In this document: in pieces, positions 48,334 to 59,928 of the stretch | Position numbering within the stretch: position 1 is the stretch's first letter | Layout: each line of letters begins with the position of its first letter | Assembly (NCBI RefSeq): GCF_000276665.1 | Contig: NW_004955435.1 | Coordinates: 7,091,904 to 7,155,903 of the forward strand | Reading direction: 5' to 3' | Length of the DNA: 64,000 bases | From: Chinchilla lanigera | Lineage: Eukaryota > Chordata > Mammalia > Rodentia > Chinchillidae | Translations under genes and position numbers: made by a program | The notes under the pieces: generated by a model | Told to the model about the DNA's origin: nothing | Database searches by the model: none | Seen by the model: only the letters and a program-made list of their open reading frames with translations

Positions 48334-49140
48334 ATTAAAGAGAATAAACCCCTCTGAGAGGAAAAACAATACATAATATAATGTAACCAGGAACAAAATG
48401 GAGGTAGATTTCTCAAAAGCAACATGAGAAGCTATAGAAAATTTAAATACCATAAAAATTTCTGAGAAAAAATAATTTATGACAGCTAATTTTACATTTA
48501 AACAAACTTTCAACAAGTGTTTACTCTTTTTCATTTTATAGAAATGAAGGAAGGCAAAAGAAAAAATCAAGTGTGTTTTCACAGACATGGTACCTCAAAG
48601 TTTACATTTTGAGTGCTATTTCGAAAAATACACTAGAACATCGGCTCCCCCAAAAAACAATAAAGTAAGCTACCAAAACAACAACAAGAAATGACACACA
48701 GAAGTGGGAAATCATACCCTTACAAAGGACAGACAAAAGAAATCTGAGAATGATACTGAAAAAGAATTACAAGTGGACATGGTGAAATTATAGTGTTTAA
48801 CCTTTTTATGTATATGACTTCATGAAACTTTGAAGATAGATATATTTGTTGAGCTTCAACTATTAAACATATGTATTCCTTATTATAGGAGCACCTCTTC
48901 AGTATTTTATGACTTGGTGTTAAAAACATTGGTTTTATTGTTGCCATTTTTGAAAAGATGTGTAATAATCCATAGTACACTTTTGTTAGTTGCTCCCCAT
49001 TACAGCTTTATAGTTATGCCATGAAAATCTTTACTTTATTAATATTTTCCTCTATATGTCTTCCCAAAAATAAGAGGAAGTAACTCATATGAGTGTCACA
49101 ATCTGTTTTCCTTCTTTTCTCGTCTGCCAATGTTTTTAAC
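48334..49140. other. No recognisable gene
   Basis: AT-rich. Frames on both strands (up to 90 codons) overlap each other and look fortuitous. Confidence 0.5.
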
Positions 49141-49266
49141 AATCTGTTTGGTGGCCAGAAAGATGGCTCAGTGGCACAGCACATGCCTGGCAAGTGCAAG
49201 GTCCTGAGTTCAATTCCCAGTACAAAAAGAAAAAAACAATCAAACAAAAAAGCAAAGAAATCTGTT
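49141..49266 (+). mobile_element. ID SINE with 8-bp target-site duplication
   Basis: The body is at 49149-49225 (GGTGGCCAGAAAGATGGCTC to CAATTCCCAGTACAAAAAG) with a mixed A-rich tail. AATCTGTT repeats at 49141-49148 and 49259-49266. Its 5' end is more diverged than other copies. Confidence 0.85.
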
Positions 49267-50857
49267 CAGTTCACACATTATAAAAGCCTTATTCAAAGTG
49301 TGTATTTCTATAAACCAAACTGTTTTGACTGAAGAGCTTAAAATAATATTTTTATGAACACAAAGACGCACAGTAAATAACTACAGATGTGGTCAAGGAA
49401 TAATTTTGCTTCCAATTCAGTATTATTGTTTTGTTTTTGCTTTCTTGTAAATTTTTATGTTACTCAGCTTCCATGGCACCTTCACTTCTGTTCTATGACT
49501 TTTAAAAATCCCCTGCAGTCTTTCTGTCCATTTTATCAAGTAGTGCATCTCTGAAAACAGTTCACTTTTCTCAACTTCATCGCTTCATCCTTGATTCTTG
49601 CTTCTTTAGAAAAGTCAGAAATAAAATAAAGTGTGTGGTTATTAACAGTCTTTCTTATCTTTCAAATGTATCTAAGTACAAGTCAGCATTACAAATGGAG
49701 CGCTATGCCAAGCATTTGGAATATAAGACAAATGCAATTCATTCAAGAGTTCATCATAATTGTTGAACATTGGTGAAACTAAACCCTCCATATACTAATT
49801 ATGTTGGAGTCTCTTATCTTTTTGAGGATTAAATTCTCCGTGAATAATTCTTCCCTTTGTCACATTTCCAAAATACTCTGCCCACTGGTCTCTTCACTTT
49901 GCCTTATGACCATGCTGTAAATAAGAATCTTAGTGTGAATTAAATGCTTACTAAAAGAATAGGGAGATTTAGAGAATATCAGTTAGTTTAAGAGGTTGAG
50001 ACCTAAAATGCTTTTAAGAAGTTATTAGAAGTTAATTTTAGAAATATTATATAGGTGAGATGAACACACAGAGGATTATCCATTTATTCTAAGATATTTG
50101 GGAATGAACAGAGAGTAAAAGTAGGGATACATGACTGCATAAATGTATTTCAATGATTATTTCCAGTTTTCTACTTGCATTTTTTCTTGAGGCTCTGCCA
50201 GGTACAGCTAAATTGGATTCCACCTTGTGTTTATGGCAGAAATAAGTTTCTTTAATGCTGGATGTGGCTGAAAGTGGTAAAGCTCTTTGAATAGGGAATC
50301 TTAGGAGTTCTGTTCACCTATGATGTCCTCACACACTGCTTAAAGCCTGGGGATGATGGGTAAAGTCAAGATAACTTTAATGTGAAGACAAAAACCTATG
50401 AAATAAGTCCACCATGTTATTTCCACTTCCGAGGCCCCAGGTCAGAACTGTACCCTTTGATCTTGCCATTGGTCCTTGTTTTTTTCCCCAAATTGAATCC
50501 TGCAATAGTCACTTTCCAGTTTTAGTTGCTGTATCGGATAGTCTTTTCTTCACTTTCCAGCACTTTCCTACAGGGATCTTAAAGATATATTTTATTCTCA
50601 AAGCTGGCAGAAACCCTGTTGCCTTGACTTTACACAGGCTTAATTCATCAAAGTCTACTGGAGGGGGCTGACTTGTTCACTAGCTCATATTTTGGACTTC
50701 ACCAAATTGGATATCATTTACATTTTTGTCGATGTTGGTGAACTTTTTACATTTTTCTATTATAGCTGGTCTGTTTCTAGATACAGATTTGGTGTATAAT
50801 AAAACCCATCAACTGTTTCTGTCATCTTCTCAAACTGTGATAGATTTATGTTAAAAT
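49267..50857. other. No recognisable gene
   Basis: Anonymous sequence. The 85-codon frame at 50414-50671 has no known motif. Confidence 0.5.
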
Positions 50858-50992
50858 AATTAGAATGTTGGGGCTGGGGATTTAGCTCAGCGGCAAAAGC
50901 GCCTTCCTGGCAAGCGCAAGATCTTGAATTCGGTTCCCAGTACCAGAGAAAAACCAAAAAAAAAAAAAAAAAAAGAAAAAAATTAGAATGTT
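50858..50992 (+). mobile_element. Young ID SINE with 12-bp target-site duplication
   Basis: The body at 50870-50950 is almost identical to the copy at 55381 (GGGGCTGGGGATTTAGCTCA, GCGGCAAAAGCGCC) with an A box TAGCTCAGCGG and near-intact B box (ATTCGGTTCCC). AATTAGAATGTT is duplicated exactly at 50858-50869 and 50981-50992. The long A-tail indicates recent insertion. Confidence 0.96.
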
Positions 50993-51039
50993 AAATTATT
51001 TTAACATTTTAATGTTCCCTGTTTTATTAATACATGGTT

Positions 51040-53860
51040 GCACCACATAATGTTTACATTTCTTGTATGAAGCTGATACAAGTACATAACAGACCTTAAT
51101 TCCTTTATTTTATTCTTTTCCTCTCCTTCCTCTCATTGCTTTCCATATTTTGATCCCCTTCCCAATTCAGAAAAAAATCTATCTTTTTACTTTTTACAAT
51201 CTAATTTTTATACAGATCTTTATTTATAATTTGAGTTCATAAATTAATAGAAACCTCATGGTATTTAACATTGTGTCTCTGATTCCCTTCACTTAAAATC
51301 AGGGTCACAAAGTACTTCTATTTTTCTACAAATAATTCAAATTTATTTTTCTTTATAGCAAAATAGTACTCCATTTTGTGTACATGTCATTTTCTTTATT
51401 TATTCATTTGCGGGTGGATAGAACTTTGTGTATTCAGAATTGTGCTACTATAAGCATGCATATGCATGTATCAGTGTTATTTGATGTCTGTAACTCTTTG
51501 CAAACATACCTAGAAAAGAAATGGCTGAGTCAAATAGAACTTCCAGTTTTAGTTTATGAGGAACCTCCGTACAGATTTTCATAGTGGTTGTATTAGTTTA
51601 CATTCCCATTAAAATGTAAAAAGCTTCCGTTTTCCCTGCAGTTTTGGCAGCATCTGTTATTCGATTTCTTAATGATGGCAGTTCTTTCTTCCCATGTGGT
51701 TTTAATTTACAAGTCTCTAGTGGGAAGCAATGTTGAGCCTTTCTTCATGTAATTATTGCTCATGTGTATTTCTTCTGTAAATTTCTGTGTTTTCTTTTTT
51801 TCACTGATTTCTGGGTTATTGAACAGTGATTTATTGGTATAATTTCAATTCTTTTACATTTACTCACTTAATTGATTCCTAGTATGTGGTCTGCTCTGGA
51901 GAAAGTTCCACGTACTGCTGAGAATAATATGTATTCTGTTCTCTGATGGAACATTGTAGGTTTGTGCAAGAGTTTTATTCAACTCATATTTCTTTGTGGA
52001 TTGCCCAGTTGATTTGTCTGTTTGTTATAGTGAGATATTGAGATTCTTTACTCTAAATGTTTTTAAGTTTATCTGGTCTTTTATGTCCAGTAGCACTTGT
52101 CTTATGAAGTTAAGTACACTATTGTTTGGTGTTTATATGTTAGTAATTGTTATGTTTTCCTATTTGATATTTTAAACCAATATATAGTGACCTTCTTTAT
52201 ATCTTTTGATCAGGTTTAGCTTGAAGTTCACTTTCTGTGAATATAGAATAACTACACCTGCTTTTAATATTTCCCATTGTGTGGAACATTGTTTTATATC
52301 CTCTGATTTTGGTGTCTGAGTTTTTTTTGGAGATAAATGTGTTTCTTCAATATGGAATAGCTTTGGATTTTGTTTCTTAATCCAATCATCCAGTGTGTAT
52401 CTTTTGACTGGGTAACAGAGACCATCACCTTGGGAGTTACTAGTGATAGGTACTACTTATTGGTGTCATTGTCTTATTTCCTTTTGCTGATTCCCTACCT
52501 TTGGCTTCTACTTAACTGATCACTTTAACTGCTGTTTTATTCCATTTTACCTTTTGTCATTGTTGCCTTTCTAGGATATCGTTTTGCCACTGTCTCTTTC
52601 TGGGATATCTTTCAGAATTTTTTGGAGTGCTTGTATGATTGTCATGAGTGTATTTAGGTCCTCTTCATAATGAAAATATCTATTTCTCCGTAAATTTTGA
52701 AAAATAGTTCTGCAAGCTATATCAACTTGAGTTGGAAATTGTTTTCTTTTAGGGCTCGAAACACTTTGTTCTGAGCTTTCCTAACTTTTAGTGTCTGTGT
52801 TGAGAAGTCTGCTGTAATCCTAATGAATTTAGCTTTATAAATGATTTATTGCTTTTCCCTAAAGTTTTTTTTTTTTAAGATTCTGTTTTCATGTTAGACT
52901 TGTGGGATTTTGACTTCAGTGTGTTCTGGAAAGTTTCTTCTCTTAGGCATTCTGACTCACCTGTTAATTTTTTCCCATTATTTCCCAAGTTTTCTTGTAT
53001 TATTTCAGTGAACAGGTTTTTAATTGTATTTGTGCTATCTCCTGATTTTTCACTAATTTAAATTATTCTTAGATTAGTCTTCTTTGTGTCATGTAGGAGG
53101 TTTTGCATCCATTTTTCAAGTTCTGTTGCTGCTTTTAATGTTTCTCTAAATGGTGACTGACTCCAGGCTCCGTTCTAGCTTGACACTTTCCCTTACAGTG
53201 GTCCTTTGTAATGGTCATGCTTTTCATGGAGTTTTTAATCTCTTGAATTTCTGTTTGGGGCCATTTCATGGACTTTAAGTCCTTTCTATGCCATGCATAT
53301 GCTCCATCATTTTGTCTAATTCTGTTAGCTTTTTCTTCTTGTCTTCTTTAGACTCACTGATCATTTTTTTTCTATGGCCCTGTATCTGTTTACTTATAAC
53401 TTCTGCAAATGTACCAAATGCCTTATTAATATGTTTGCTTTCCTTGCCGATGTCAGTTTGAATAATGTGGGTGTGTGGCTTTGGCTCTCTCCCGTCAGCG
53501 CCCCATATATCAGTTCTGCGAGTGCCAGGAGATTTGGGGGTCATTTTGCTGGCTCTTCTCCTCATGTTTCTATTTGCTGTTTGGTTTCTGTTTTGCTGTG
53601 GCTTGTGACTTGATCATACTGGAAGCTTTTGTTTCTTTCATGGAAACCTCTTTAGTGAGTTAATGTCAGCTTTTCAGTGGTGTCTTCTGGGTGCGGATAA
53701 CTATGAACCTTTGCTCTGTCCTAAATTACAACCTGCTCTGCTTACTTGGGATGGAGTTTGCAGCACGTTTGGCCCGGTACCTTTTTCTCCAAGAATGGGC
53801 TGCAGTATTGTCAATGACCACAGTGTAATCCAGATATTACCATCCGAGAAAACCAATTAA
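51040..53860 (-). mobile_element. L1 retrotransposon, minus strand, ORF2 core deleted
   Basis: On the minus strand: a 5' region (53860-53566), ORF1 (about 53565-52750), the ORF2 endonuclease region (about 52480-51810), then a jump at about 51777-51800 straight to the ORF2 C-terminal part (51775-51360) and the 3' UTR (51350-51040). The RT and following domain are missing. Endonuclease landmarks on the plus strand include 'ctctggagaaagttccacgtac' and 'tatatagtgaccttctttat'. All frames are interrupted. Confidence 0.85.
52750..53565 (-). pseudogene. L1 ORF1 (RNA-binding chaperone) remnant
   Basis: The frame 53565-53275 (96 codons) starts with a basic Ser/Pro/Thr-rich segment (MRRRASKMTPKSPGTRR) and passes into a Lys/Glu-rich region compatible with the coiled coil that trimerises L1 ORF1 protein. 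Downstream the frame is broken, and sequence to about 52750 follows the ORF1 RNA-binding part and the ORF1/ORF2 junction. Intact ORF1 would package L1 RNA; this copy cannot. Confidence 0.65.
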
Positions 53861-54550
53861 CATCCACAGCTATGTCACTTTGAATATAATGATCAGTTAG
53901 TAGCAATTTTAGCATTAAAAAGAAATGGATTATTCACAAACCCTAAGGACCATTAAGGTACCACTTTTAACCATAGAAAGGAGATCTAGTATGAACCCTA
54001 AGACAAACCAAATATTGACCTACTATTGAGCTACAAGAAATATCTTGTAAATGGAACAACTTTACATTTACTAATAGAACAATATTTCATAGCAACAGTG
54101 TAAAGTTAAGGAGCTACTTAGATACTCATTCAGCTTAGCAGTTGTGCCAATAATAGTAGAGGTAGTGAGCAACCTGAGAATGAACAAAGCAATATTTGAG
54201 AAATTACCAAAGAATATGATTTGTGTCTAGCTGTCCCCCAAATTCTCAAGCACTGTTATTTATTTATTTCTAGAAGAAAAATGAGATAGCAGGTCCTATT
54301 TAGGAGTAAAAGGAGATTAGTAATGTTGGTGTGCAGCTGCAGGAAAAAATGAGCAAAAAGAGTAAAAATTGAACAGAGCAAATACAGAAAATAAAGGAGA
54401 GATAAAGAAGAGGAAAAATTTGAAAGGCTCAAAAATAAAGGTAAGAATAGAAACCAAAAATGAATAAAAAGGGAGAAAAATCCCTAAACCTTCAAAAAGC
54501 CTCATGAAAGAAAGATAAATAAAAAATTTTAAAATGTATCAAAGAATTCT
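53861..54550. other. No recognisable gene; A-rich part
   Basis: 54320-54540 is strikingly adenine-rich on the plus strand with repeated AAAAA/GAG words. No gene is seen. Confidence 0.45.
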
Positions 54551-55035
54551 TTTTTTTTTTTTTTTTTTTTTTGAGTGGTTTCCTTTTAAGTTCTGTAGCT
54601 TTGGGATCCAGTCAGTCATGATTTTCTCTGCCTAGCTTTGGGGCCTGTGGGTTTTTGAAATGCCCTCCCTGACCCAAAGGACCTTCTATCAATTCTCCCC
54701 AGACTGTGGTCATCAGCTAAGCCAAGGCATGTCCTTGCTCCTTCTGATTAATGGGAAATGCAATCAACCCTCTGGTCCCAGATGAAGCTGCTGGGTAGGG
54801 ATTGAAGTGGGCTGTTGGATTTAACTGCTCTCATGGGGTCCGATTGTTCCCTCTCTGCCTGGGCATTGTCTGCATCCAGGATCAAGTTCGTCAGTCATTC
54901 CTCACCAAAGCTGCTCCACGCCATGTAGAGCCGTCTTGGAACTGGTGGATGGTCTTACCCTCATGCTGTGCTAACCGTTTGTGCAGGCCTGCTTGCTCCC
55001 ACCAGGGGAAGGATGTTTGGTAGATGATTGCTTGC
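54551..55035 (-). mobile_element. Poly(T)-headed GC-richer block (possible retroposed sequence or L1 5' region)
   Basis: A run of about 22 T at 54551-54572 is followed by 460 bp that are clearly more GC-rich than the surroundings. On the minus strand this looks like a transcript-derived sequence with a 3' poly(A) tail. A convincing target-site duplication is not seen. It may be an L1 5' UTR piece related to the L1 just left of it, or a retrocopy of an unknown RNA. Confidence 0.3.
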
Positions 55036-55289
55036 TCCTGAATTGTTTCAGCTTGTGACCAAAAATTATAAATTGTTGGTATATAATACCCAAGAAATTG
55101 GTTTTCTTTTTAGTTGAATATTTAAAATAGCAAGCTTTGTTATTTTTCTAATAGGGAAACAGACATTATCACAAAATGAAAGTTTCAAGAGTTCATAAAA
55201 ATAAAATTTGTAAAGTAAAATGTATCATTCTTATGTTGCTTATTTAAATCTAGTAAAGATTAATCCTGACTCTATTACCAATACTTCTG

Positions 55290-55857
55290 ATATGTCATGA
55301 TGGCTCACATATTGGGGCCCTCAATAATGTCCACCCAGTAAACATGAATGTGACATTACTTTTTAAAAAAGCTTTTGTAGGGGCTGGGGATTTAGCTCAG
55401 CGGCAAAAGCGCCTGCCTGGCAAGCGCAAGGTCATGAGTTCGGTTCCCGGTACCGGAGAAAAAAAAAAAAAAAAAAAAAAAAAAGCTTTTGTAGATTTAG
55501 TTAAGAAACTAAAACTGAGGTAATTTTTGATTAGATTGGGCCCTAAATACAATGACAATGATGCTTAGAAGAAAAGTGAGTTCACACAGTGGAAAAGGCA
55601 GTATGAAGATAAAAGCAGAAACCAGTGTCATGCACCTACTAGCCAAAGAATGCTAAGGACTGAATGTAAACTGGGGAAATAAGCGGATAGGCATGAAATA
55701 GGTTTTCCCTCAGAGTCTATGAAAGAAACCAGTCCGGTCTGTATCCTAATTTTTATTTTTATCAGAGACTGCAGAGCTATAAAAATCTTAGCTATTGTAA
55801 GCCACTCAGTTTTTTTCTAATTTTTTATGTTAGCCCTGGAAAACTAATATATATATA
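55290..55857 (+). mobile_element. MLT1-type LTR interrupted by an ID SINE
   Basis: The left part 55290-55380 ('gatggctcacatattggggc', 'aatgtgacattac') and the right part 55485-55857 ('gattagattgggccctaaat', 'tgcacctactagccaaagaa', 'tccctcagagtctatgaaag', 'taagccactcag', 'ttagccctggaaaactaata') together make one MLT1 LTR. The ID copy at 55381 splits it. Confidence 0.9.
55366..55494 (+). mobile_element. Young ID SINE nested in MLT1, with ~15-bp duplication
   Basis: The body starts at 55381 (GGGCTGGGGATTTAGCTCAG, GCGGCAAAAGCGCCTGCCTG) and ends in a pure A run of more than 20. AAAAAGCTTTTGTAG flanks it (55366-55380 and 55480-55494). The A box TAGCTCAGCGG and the B-box-like GAGTTCGGTTCCCGG are both present, so Pol III transcription is conceivable. 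Confidence 0.97.
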
Positions 55858-56039
55858 AACATCACTAAGCTTCATGTCCTTTTTTATTTCTGCAAATACA
55901 GAGGAGTGTGATCTGAGGGTGGAAGAGATGGGAGAAAAGAGAAGGGAAGGAGAAGGAAAGAGATTCAAGATGTGGTATGCTTATGTGCATATGTGCAAAC
56001 CCCTAAGATGGATGTATTTACTGTGAGGTATAGACAGGT

Positions 56040-56135
56040 ACTAACAAAAACGTGAAACTTAATTAAAATAATGTTTTAACAAATAATGCTGAACTATTTG
56101 TCACAGCAATGAGAAAGCTGACCAATATAAATAAG
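56040..56135 (+). mobile_element. LTR 3' end fragment (MaLR-like)
   Basis: 'tgaactatttgtcacagcaatgagaaagctgaccaata' matches the closing block of the LTRs at 1-356, 15112-15577 and 17504-17839. Upstream LTR sequence is not recognisable. Confidence 0.5.
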
Positions 56136-57935
56136 AAAGTTTCATTGTTTTTATAAGCTATCCACAGTACAGCATTCTGTTATAAAAGCCTAAACATATG
56201 TTGTGGCACTTTCTATTTATAACACTTTCTATTTATAGCATCAATGACAATGAACTCAGAGCAACCACAAGCTTATTTGATATCTTGAGACAAAACTTCT
56301 TAGACAACCTGCTCAAATTCCCAATGGACAAAGACTGAGATAATAAATGTTACATCTTGGTAAATTACAAAGTTTGGAAGTTATGTGTTACATAGTGATG
56401 GATAACTAAAATAGATCCCAGTAATGCCTTTTAAAGCTATTTCTTCCCAGTCCCAATCTTAAGATTATGCATTAGAATTCATCATCATATCTCTTTAGTT
56501 TTCTAAAATTTGGAATAGTTCCTCCACCTGTGTTTAACTGTATTTCTACTGACTGTTCCAGAGAGTCAGTTCAGTTATTTTATAGTGACTTCTTCAGTTT
56601 TGGTTTAGCTGGTATTATCTCTTGATTAAGGTAGATTATGCATGTTGGGCTGGAATACTTAACTCATGTTAATTGCAGGATTTCTTATAATAATTTAAAT
56701 GAATTTGATTTATACAAATGAAAATAAGAATTGGTTCAATAAATTACAGTCTTCCTGGTCAATAGAATATAGTAAAGCATTAAATATTATGATATAATTG
56801 CATTGTTATTGACAAAGTTAGGATAACATAGTACTTGGAGAAAAGAGAAGAGGTTCCAATGCAGAAGTCACAATTCAACACATTGATTATATTCCAGAAT
56901 GCAGATACGGTTATTCCTCCCCCTAGGTGGTTTCAGAAACCTTGTAGCTATGAAATCTGTAGATGCCCAAGTCCCTTATACAGAATGAAGCAGTATTTGT
57001 CTATAATGTATATAATCCTCTTGTATATTTTCAATCATCTCTAGATTATTAATCATATCAAATATATTATATAAGGATTTTAATAGCATTTTAGTGAAAT
57101 AATGATGAGAAAAATCTGTGCAAACTCATATAATTATTTTTTTAAAAACTATTTTCAGTCTATGGATGGGTCAATTCAAAGATGATGAGTCAGCACATGT
57201 GGAAAGGCAAGTGTGTTTATGTGCATGGGTGGATTAGAGCATCATTTTTAACCAATTAACTTGTAAATTCTGGTTAGTTTTTATATCATGTAACTTACTA
57301 CTTGAGTAATAAAATATATAAATAAATGTTACTTGAATCTAAGTTAATTTCCAGGGTGTGGTCTGAGATGTTCTATTTTATAACTCAGTCACAAGTTCCG
57401 TTATAAGGACTTACTACACATTTTTTTCCAAAAATGCTCTAGGTGTTCCTATGTCTGGTAATAAAATAATAATAGTGATTAAGGAGAAATACCAATTACG
57501 TCATTCAAAGGAACATCTATCTGTCAATGTGCTGTGATATTGCAAATGCTCCTCACACACCAAAAGTAGTACTAAGGGAATATAGGAAAGGCAATTATAG
57601 TTTCCATTCTTACCCACAAACAATCCCACATCATTTAGATAACTGTCCTGAAACACACAATGTTAAACCCTTTTTAACATCAAATTACTTAATATAAAAA
57701 TAAAAATTTCCTTCCCAACTTCCTGAAATTTCATATTAATAAGTGTATTGCTTCCTTGAGTACATTAACTTTAGCAATTGATCAAAAATTGAATGTTTTG
57801 AAGTTGTTTGAAATTTTTCTTATTAAATAGAATATTGCTATTTCTGTACTAGAATAGGAAATAATGCTTGATGGAATATCACCCACAAGTTGATTTTAAT
57901 TTACTATACCCATATAAACAAATAATACTAAGAGA
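56136..57935. other. No recognisable gene
   Basis: AT-rich anonymous sequence. A 69-codon frame at 56835-57044 is unremarkable. Confidence 0.5.
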
Positions 57936-58079
57936 GGCCATGCATGGCGGTGCATGTCTGTAATCCCAGCACTTGGAAGGCTGAGGTAGGAGAATTACCA
58001 TGAGTTTGAAGTCAGCCTGGACCACATAATGAATTCAAGACCAAACTGAACTACAGAGTGAAACCCTGTCTCAAATACT

Positions 58080-58081
<2 letters not shown>
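57936..58081 (+). mobile_element. B1 SINE
   Basis: GGCCATGCATGGCGGTGCAT, CTGTAATCCCAGCACTTGG, GAGGTAGGAGAATTACC, the internal duplication (GTCAGCCTGG, then GACCAAACTGAACTACAG) and AGTGAAACCCTGTCTCAAA. More diverged than the copy at 44050. Its tail passes directly into the CA repeat. Confidence 0.95.
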
Positions 58082-58133
<52 letters not shown>

Positions 58134-58140
58134 CATACAA
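58082..58140. repeat. (AC)n microsatellite grown from a B1 tail
   Basis: CATACATAC leads into about 18 AC units, then TATATATACATAC. Confidence 0.97.
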
Positions 58141-59699
58141 AGGGGATACTAAATGTGTCTGTATATAATCTTGTGTAGAAGATTTGAAGTTGTAAGAAAA
58201 GTTATTTATTAAGGCAAAGCATGTAGGCACTGAAAGATATGTATCCTTGAGACTCTAAAGAAGTTTTGAGAATGCCGTGAGATAATGTGTATGAAATTCG
58301 AAGCATTGTACCTGATTTACGGCAAAATGTCAGGGGTATTGGATTTCTACTTTCTTCTTCAAAAAAGCAAATTAACTACAAATAGCTGAAACTCATCATG
58401 TTTCTCTATCTAGATAAATCACCAGGCACTTGACTGCCTTCATGAGAAGAAGAAAGTGAAATCTCAAAAAATTGCTATATGAAAAAGTGCAGTTATAGCA
58501 AAAACAAACGCTTGGAATTTCTGATTTAGATTTCATTGCTTTGGAAGAAGGTTCCCAGTACATTCATTTTTAGCTCCCGCAGCATTTCCCTTATCTATTA
58601 TCCCCTTTTTAATTCCTATTGTCCTTCACTTTTTTCTTTTCAAAACTTTTTGGCCACTAACTTTATATCAAGTGCTGTACAATATTATCCCAATAGCTAT
58701 ATGTCTCATTTCATAAAAGTGATTTCTGTTAAATTTAATATCTAGTGTTGGCCTGACTATGATTCTCCTCGTCTCTCCTTGAAAACTTCCACTTACAGCA
58801 TTCCATTCATGTTTTAATAGTTGTCATCACCTGTTTTGCTTGAAAATTTCAGTTCTTTGTTTTATACATAACATAAATCAAAATTTCTTTAGTAAAGGAT
58901 ACAGTGTACAGTTGGTGTAACATTCTGTTGTAACATTTTTTGAGCATCTTCTGTATTAATGCCTGTCTCAGTTGTCTCTTCATTCTTAATTTAGTAGTAA
59001 TGAAGTGAAGCTCTACTTTTCCCCTTCGAATAAATTTCATAACCAGTTCAATTAGAGACAGGAAAAGGAGAAAGATAGCTCACTTACTGACATATTTTGT
59101 TTCAGTGTACGGAGTAAGAATTCTTACTGGAACAAAACACATCAAGATTATAGTTTTTATGAATCAAAAATACCAATTCAACTAAATCAACATAGTCTTG
59201 AAAGCCATAGGAAAGATACAGATCCCTCTGAGGCATATTCTTCTTTTGTCTTCATGTTCCGAAATTCATGAGTTAATGACACAAAAGATGGGCAGTGATG
59301 CCTTTTCACTGTGAAAGTAACAACACAAATTTGTTTTGTTGTTCTTCTTGTTGAAAGAAAAGAGAATGAAGGCATGATATGAGTAGGGCGGTATAATTCT
59401 CACCGAAGGCATAACGTGAGAAGAAATACTTCTACTAGCTAAGCAAATCTATACTGCAAAAGTTGTAAAAAGCATAATATAATAGTTCCTTTAAATAGAA
59501 CTATAAGTAAACTCTTCCAGATAGTCACAGAATAGATATTTGACTGTGACTACATGAACCAGAAGTTAGTGTTGGAGATAAGCCTTAGCAAACAGATAAA
59601 CCTCTGCTGAGTAGAGAAATTAAGAAAATTCATCTTTGGGAGTTTCCACAAGACAAGCAGAAGAATTGCAGATAAATAATATGCATGATAATCACCACA
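58141..59699. other. No recognisable gene
   Basis: AT-rich anonymous sequence. Frames near 58536-58745 and 58849-59040 lack motifs. Confidence 0.5.
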
Positions 59700-59928
59700 A
59701 ACAAGTAGTACTTGCTATGTTTGAAGTTTACATAGGTTAACTAATTTCACCTTGGCAAAGACTTAGTCCATTTGCTACTAGTAATTTTGCAATTTTTCAG
59801 ATGATGATCATGAGTCAGACAGTTTAAGTAATTCGAACATAATTTAACAAAACCAGTACCCAGCGAACTCAGGAAGCACGGCTCTAACTCGATGTTCTTA
59901 ATCATTAAGCTGTTCTCCCTCCATAAGG
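59700..59928 (-). mobile_element. MIR SINE, minus strand
   Basis: The plus-strand text follows the inverted MIR consensus: 'gtttacataggttaactaatttcacc', 'aatttttcagatgatgatcatgagtcagacagtttaag', 'aactcaggaagcacggctctaactcgatgttcttaatcattaagctg'. Very old, mammal-wide. Confidence 0.65.

Noticed and set aside
55381..55460. tRNA gene (A and B boxes present)
   Set aside because: No cloverleaf-compatible 3' acceptor half. The A-tail and duplications identify an ID SINE.
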